Assembly: GCA_902806565.1 (NCBI GenBank)
Contig: CADCXA010000066.1
Coordinates: forward strand, 1,178,001 to 1,242,000
Length of the DNA stretch: 64,000 nucleotides
Direction: 5' to 3'
Origin: Hypoxylon rubiginosum
Lineage: Eukaryota > Ascomycota > Sordariomycetes > Xylariales > Hypoxylaceae
Positions 58,240-64,000 of this stretch are shown in pieces (the stretch's first letter is position 1; every line of letters begins with the position of its first letter). Below the pieces are notes generated by a model that searched no databases, had not been told where the DNA came from, and saw only the letters and a program-made list of their open reading frames with translations. The translations under genes and the position numbers were made by a program.

Positions 58240-60070
58240 ATGCTGTTTAAGACAATCCCATACATTTTAAGGTTGTGTGCTTTAGCCAGGGGAACAATTC
58301 TTCAAAATGGCCAACCGAGAGTGACGGACTATCCCGGTACCAAAATAGACATCGCCGCATACCAATTCCAGACTTACAATGCGGATGCTGCCGAGATCTC
58401 GTACAAGGGAAGATGGGACTCTAAGAAGGTATCCTGGTGGTCGTAAGTCTTTCCCGGCCGCTGTGTAAACTTCATTACGTAGGGACATCCTGACAGCGGA
58501 CCGTGCGACATAGCGCTCCGGGGCTCGTCTTCGGCTTCACGGGCAACACGGTAGCCGTCACGTTCGGGGAACTGACCACGGACACGACGCTCGTCGGGTA
58601 CCGGATCGGCGGGATGGACTGGACTTTTACCAACGTGACGGCGGGAGGCACGCACCTCCTCGTGAGCGCCGAAACGCCCGGGATCAACGAGACGTACCCG
58701 GTCAGCCCGCTGACGTTTGAGCTGCGCGTGACAAACTGGGCGTACGGCGTGCAAATCAGCCAGGTGCACGTGGCGGAGGGCGAGTCGCTCGTCAAGATCG
58801 CACCGCACGGCCGGACCGTCGAGTTCATCGGCGATAGCCTGTCGGCGGGCATGTACACGAGCTACGAGAGCCTGTCGAGCTTTGCGTACGGCGTCGGCGC
58901 CGGCCTTGGCGACACTGAGTGGTACGTGACGGCGTACCCAGGTATCTGCGTCACGGACCAGGACTGCTGGGGCAATCCGCGGGGGCAGAGCCACCAATGG
59001 TTCTACACGTCCGACACGAGCTGGCGTGCTTCGCAGATTTGGGGAGGTACGTTTGCCAGTTCAGCACGAGTCCGGATAGGGTCTTCGGGGATGAGACCGT
59101 TGTAAACGTTTGAAGCTTACAAGATACCTCGCAGATGAGCCGGAGCCGTGGGACTTCAGCAAGCAGGAGACGACCCCGGACATCGTCATCATCAACCTAG
59201 GAACCAACGACAACAACGAGGCGAACAATGTCACCAGCGCGGCCTACGTCGACGCCTACAAGAAGCTCATCCAAGGCGTGCACGGGAAGTACCCCAAAGC
59301 ACGAGTCATTGTGATGGTGTGTCCCTCGTCCCCCTCCCCTTTTCTCCGTCCACTTTCTTCCTACCTTCACGTCATTTCGACGTTCATCGACTAATCACAA
59401 ACCTCCCCGGCGAAAATAGCAACTATGGATGGGTTTCTACGCCTACGGCAACAGCTACGGGCAGAACCTAGGCTACGAGCAGGAGCTGCAGGACGTCGTG
59501 GCCTACTTCAACTCGGACGAGTACCTCTCGGCGCCAGCGGTCTGGGACGGCACGACGAACACGACGACGACGCTCGACGAGCCGAGCGAGGCGTTCGTGC
59601 ACTACTTTAGCACCAAGGGCATCAGTAAGTAAAAAAAATTTGTTTCTTTCGACGCCAGCCTGGTCTCTCCATCAAGACTGACTCGCCCCCTTACAGTGCA
59701 GCACAACGACATCGGTCCGCAGTGGCACCCGACGGACGTCGGAGCCATCAAGGTAGCGAGCCACCTGACGCAGTTCATCAAGCTGACCTTCGGGTGGGAG
59801 ATGGTGGCTACGGGTCCCGAGTAAGTCGGTCTGTTTCCTATGTATTTCTCTCTTTGCATCTATCATTGGTAGGTCTCTAGACCAAAGGGTAGTACCTACC
59901 CAGCTCTCCGGACGACTGACAGCTCGCTCGTCCACTTATGCGCAACCCTCCGCCGATGCAGCTATAAAGGTAGCCCGGACTTTAGGAAGAGAGGGCGGTG
60001 ACTGACCTGTGCTTGCTCTACCAGGATCTTCCACGAGACGACGTACTGGAACGACGAGCAGAACTACTAG
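58240..60070 (+). CDS. secreted SGNH (GDSL) esterase, carbohydrate esterase family 2-like
   Basis: Six exons: 58240-58442, 58514-59046, 59135-59316, 59420-59624, 59697-59820 and 60025-60070. All joins are in frame, giving 430 residues. Intron 1 uses ATAG at 58512-58513, which restores the family-like sequence SWWSAPGLVFGF; the CAG at 58496 would break that frame. The N-terminus is a signal peptide (MLFKTIPYILRLCALARG). An N-terminal beta-sandwich with GRWDSKKVSWWSAPGL precedes the SGNH domain, the domain order of CE2 acetylesterases. The nucleophile is S176 in FIGDSLSAG, the block-III motif is INLGTNDNN, and the catalytic His is H385 in PQWHPTDVG. It probably removes acetyl groups from plant polysaccharides outside the cell. 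There is no Asp three residues before H385 (it is P382), consistent with the Ser-His dyad described for some CE2 enzymes. The last intron (204 bp) is the least certain. Confidence 0.85.
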
Positions 60071-63000
60071 AGTAGACGGCCTAGGGGACGCCCGTTGAAT
60101 CGGGCCTACATCCGTGGTGGTAGAATTGGGAAAAAGGGTAGTGATAGGATGCTCTTGATGCCACGATATAACACTCGACTTAGATTGGCTATTTAGAAGT
60201 ATATATCATTAGACTTAAGTCGTAAAGAAGATCCAGACCGCCTAATGTACATGTCTCTTAGCATATTTACATCTGATATAAACTCGTTTGTTTCGCAAGT
60301 GGCAGTAGAGTTAACAATTACCTGTCATCCTCGACGAACATGTTGCACTCCATCAGTCGAAAGAATGTCAAGCAGCGAGAAGTAAATTACAGAGTCCGTC
60401 TATTTGGAGCGCTAGCTTCAGGTTTGATTCAATACCTACCCGTTTTACTACTGTAACTCTACCTGGCACTCAGACGAGATATTAACCTAGAGATCCTTGA
60501 TATCACACATGACATCCTACCGTTAGCCGTACATGTGAATGCCTGCCCATGTAGACTGCCGTTGAAGAAGTCACAGACACGTCGTGATCGAGCGAGCGCT
60601 AGCGCGCCAAAATGAAGCCATCCTCCATCGTCCCATCATCACGACACCTCTCTCTCCCTCCTCGTCCATGCTCGTAAGCACCCCCATTGACACCCAGCAG
60701 TCTCCCTAGCTTGCACATGGACGAGAGTAGACATACGAAACTAAGGCAGTCCGCTGGTCCTCCCAGTGTGCAGGGTTCACCATCGTAGCCGTGAGACGTG
60801 AGGCTCTTCGCCTGTGTTCCGAGGTACCAACAACCCAACTCCGGATCTGACAAGTCTCCGGACGACTGGAGATCCGTGACGTCTTGCGACAGCCGGAGTG
60901 TGAGCGGTACCTGGGGAAGATCTGAGGCAAGGTTTCCCCCGTCGGCACTAGGTAGCTTAAGCACTTCATCATGATCAGCAACGAGGGCTTTTTTCGTGAG
61001 CATTGACGACGCTACCGGCAAGTTCCATTCCATTCCCTTCCCTCTCTCTAGGAACAGAATGGGTTGAAATTTTCATGCCGTCGGGGAGAACGGTCTAGCC
61101 CATGTGATGCCTGAGGACTGGACGAAGCCAACAAGGGATCCCTCGGAACGACGCATTGATCGGAGCCAGGGGGCATCCGGCTAGCAGGGCTGAAACCATC
61201 GTCAAAAGCTAGGGTCTGTATTGGCTTCTTGGAGTCATCCATCATTCGAGCAATCAACCTCTGTGACAGTCAATGAGTTGAGATGCATGAATCGCGTCGA
61301 GGACTAGATGAGAAATGACAGCTCTGTCATGTTCACTTGGTCGTGCAGGGAGATAGATGTGAACTATCATGATCGAGCGTGTGCTAAACTAGATCGTGGT
61401 AGTATTCTAGTCAATAGCGACGAAACAATCGGAAAGCCCGAGCGCGTATTGGACTTTCGGGTTTGCATCGTGATGTTGCTAACAGAGACAGAGACGTCTC
61501 CTAGCTTAATCTCTGCTGCACCTAAAAGACGATAGTTTTTTTTTTGCCCCTTCTCTTCTCTTCTCTTCCCCTTCAAGGGTAAACTTGCCTAACAAGCACA
61601 CACACCGCGGATTCTCTCACCGTCGATTTGCAAATGACGGTCGCGAATATTACTAAAGCGGTGGGATATTCCCCGGTCAATCCTGCGTCAGACCGCTCTC
61701 CCCTTTCGCAGATGACCGGGTTTAGTTAATCCTGGCACGGGTAGATCTCGAGCCGTGGATGACGAAACACTTGGTCCACGATACCCCCTTGTTTCTTCCA
61801 ATTCCGTGTGTCGCCCAAAAGACAACGAGCTCACTGTGGTTTATGCCGGATTTTAGCGGGCTTGGGTGGGAAGACGGTTCTGGCGCATCGTCATAACGAC
61901 TCACTCAATAATGCAGAACAAGAATAAAAAAATCAAATTGTTGGCCCGGGAGAAGGAAACCGGAGGCGGAGAGCATCTCCTATTTGCGTATTCCTGAGCA
62001 GGCCGGGAGTTCTCTTTCGCCTATACTTAGACGCGTAATTCCCGAGCCCGGGGAGGGAAACATCTACAGATTCGGACGGTGATAGTGTAAAGTCGGTCCT
62101 TCTAGCCGTTCAGTTGCAGCACGGAACAAGAAGACGCACGCAAAGTCTTGTGACTGAACAAAAGATCACGGGCAACTCTGCCCAAGGCCGCTCGCCACGT
62201 TGGCAGAACCGGACGAAACACAAAACATCTCAGTGCCATCGGCTACAACGCTGACTGGATGCATCGTCGGAAACTTTGGGGGGGACCTGTTCCCGTGGGG
62301 GAGGAGGCGACGGAGAAACTCCCCCCCTTGCCCCCCTTGGGCCCTGGCAAAAATACCAAGCTTCGAAACCAAGATGGTTGCAGATCTCGTGGTTTAATAG
62401 TGACCGCTCTTTTTCTCTCGCTGGGTTTTTCCTTACCTGTCTAACCTACCTTTCTGCAGTAGTGGATTTTCCTTCGTCTTCTTATCGTATTATCGTATTA
62501 TCGTATTCATGATGATAGTATTCGTATTCACGGTACTATTGCCGCCATGCGACGGGCAACCAACGGCGCGAAGCTAGCCCTGCAGAAAACGTACGATTTG
62601 GGGAACGGGTTAGATCGAAGACTACCTAAACCAGTACTCGTGAGCCGACACGATGCGGATTCCGCATTTCGCGTCTCCCACGCTAATGTGGCCCGACGGC
62701 AGGCCCGGATATCCGTGAAAGCGGGCGGGCGTCGTAGCATTGGGGGGGGTATCTAACCGAGTAAACGGCGCTGCCGCTAACAGCTCTAGCTTCTGTGCCG
62801 AAGCTACGGTAAAGGCGACGGGTCGTGCATTAGTATCGGGTTGGCCCATCTCGCGGGGGGTAACTACATATGTAGCTTGAGGTAGTCGGGTTTTCGACCG
62901 GCTGACTACCCAGTAGACTGATTATCTAGGTACATAGCTCTGTACATAGCGCTGTACTAGACTGGCAGGCCAAGTTTCCCACGCGAGTCGGCAGTTGAAG

Positions 63001-64000
63001 AAAAAAAAACAAGGACAAAAAAAGGAGATACCCTCGAGGAAACCGGCAGACCGGCCGAAGAAAGCGAGGTAATCTTGCCGAGACATCGTTAACATGCCAG
63101 CGTGTCTCGTTGGTGACGTGTGACATGGAAAGATGGTAAAGAGGTGCATGATCTCGAACCGAAGAACGAAAGAAGAGAACGAAAGAGTGGAGTCTCCGAA
63201 GCTGGGACCATCAGAAGTCCCAAGCGCCTGTATCGGGTGTGTGGGGCCCTGCGATCTGCATTGGGGGATGTGTCGCAGGGATTTTGGGTAGCCTATTAGA
63301 ATGTCCGGAGATGGTATGTACGTTATGTAGTATCTGTATACGATACTACGTACCTTGGGGACATAACGTACTGGAGTCACTCACTCTTGCGTTATGTAAG
63401 CTCAACCGTGATGCAGCAAGCTGACCGCATATACTTGAATGTACAGCCAGATTTATTAAGCGCCTCACGTGCATACCTACAGTATGTACCTCATACCCGG
63501 CCAAGAGTTGTGATATGTCAACTGAGGCTGAAAACGTTGCATGGAGAGCAGCGTTCAACTTGTAATATCTTAGCGAGTCTTGACTGTTTGTTGTTTGCAA
63601 ATGTCTAGTTTCGTCTGATCTTCACCGTAGCAGATGATATGCGACGTCAGTCATGGCTGGTTCACGGGAGTGGAAAGGGGGAAGTTGTTTCTAGGTCGTC
63701 TTTTCGTTTCAGCCACACCAGTACATAAAACAAACACAATACAAGTGGCGTTAAGTCAATGTGACTCTACCTTCTCGAGCATCTCAAAATAGTACCGGAA
63801 GAAGCTTCGGTGAGAATTCGCGATAAGATGACCCCCATCTTTACCCCCAACTGTATGAGGCTGGCTATAACCCGTAATGAGGTCGTATCTTGTGATTCTG
63901 GATGCAGACGTCAATAATAAGCGGGCGTTTAAATTTCCCCTTTTATTTTTTCCTCTTTCCTCTCGCGTGCTGGGATTTTGCATTATTTACTACGTATGTG
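60071..64000. other. right-end spacer, no confident gene
   Basis: 3.9 kb. One minus-strand frame (60599-61033) is listed as a weak candidate. The rest (61034-64000) has only short, featureless frames, plus C- and G-runs at about 62316-62336 and TATCGTAT repeats at about 62486-62505. No RNA gene or mobile element was recognised. Confidence 0.4.
60599..61033 (-). CDS. weak hypothetical (144 aa)
   Basis: A single frame with a true ATG at 61033. The residue mix is Leu/Ser/Gly/Asp-rich (VADHDEVLKLPSADGGNLASDLPQVPLTLRLSQDV) without known motifs. Another open minus-strand frame (61048-61257) lies just upstream and could be an earlier exon. It may also be chance, since this region is GC-rich and stop-poor. 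Confidence 0.2.
   Translation of the reverse strand: MEWNLPVASSMLTKKALVADHDEVLKLPSADGGNLASDLPQVPLTLRLSQDVTDLQSSGDLSDPELGCWYLGTQAKSLTSHGYDGEPCTLGGPADCLSFVCLLSSMCKLGRLLGVNGGAYEHGRGGRERCRDDGTMEDGFILAR

Noticed and set aside
58240..58502. Esterase intron 1 using the CAG at 58496
   Set aside because: With the GTAAGT donor it shifts the frame. The ATAG at 58513 restores the expected SWWSAPG sequence.

Overview
The window looks like nuclear DNA of a filamentous ascomycete (Pezizomycotina, most likely a Sordariomycete). The reasons are: short introns with GTRNGT donors, CTAAC/CTGAC-like branch points and YAG acceptors; GC-rich coding exons; long gene-poor spacers; typical mould gene families; and a 13-kb extremely AT-rich, gene-free block that resembles the end state of repeat-induced point mutation (RIP). 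There are no bacterial or organellar features. All assignments come from reading motifs and splice sites by eye; no searches were run.

Left arm (1-12.6 kb): an Spp1-type PHD-finger COMPASS subunit (482-2010, two exons); a two-exon gene for a disordered, repeat-rich protein with a C-terminal membrane anchor (3509-6278); a small minus-strand hypothetical (6999-7325); the purine gene ADE1 (8248-9174); and a secreted protein carrying four copies of a symmetric six-cysteine module (9540-11264, minus).

Middle (12.67-25.78 kb): an almost pure A/T block. Lines I counted contain about 1-7 G/C per 60 bases. It has no credible coding sequence. Its edges carry a near-perfect 20-21 bp inverted repeat, and its A-versus-T bias appears to flip between the left and right halves. 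It contains degenerate tandem repeats.

Right arm (25.8-64 kb): a polytopic membrane protein of DUF3433 type (26302-29217); a disordered proline/serine-rich protein (31332-32516, minus); a secreted short tyrosinase/catechol oxidase (37398-38685, three exons); a conserved-looking coiled-coil protein whose first exon is unresolved (about 42128-44460); the mitochondrial copper chaperone SCO1 (45736-46734); a mitochondrial HAD hydrolase of the CECR5/YKR070W type (47273-48725); a choline/ethanolamine kinase with a long N-terminal extension (50038-53019); a small coiled-coil protein resembling the BLOC-1 subunit CNL1 (55041-55577, minus); and a six-exon secreted SGNH/CE2-like esterase (58240-60070). 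The last 4 kb hold no gene I can support.

The genes do not form a pathway or cluster. They are ordinary housekeeping genes (chromatin, purine, phospholipid, mitochondrial copper) interspersed with secreted or lineage-variable proteins. The parts most worth a second look are the inverted-repeat-bounded hyper-AT block, the six-cysteine repeat protein, the tail-anchored repeat protein and the atypical copper sites of the tyrosinase.
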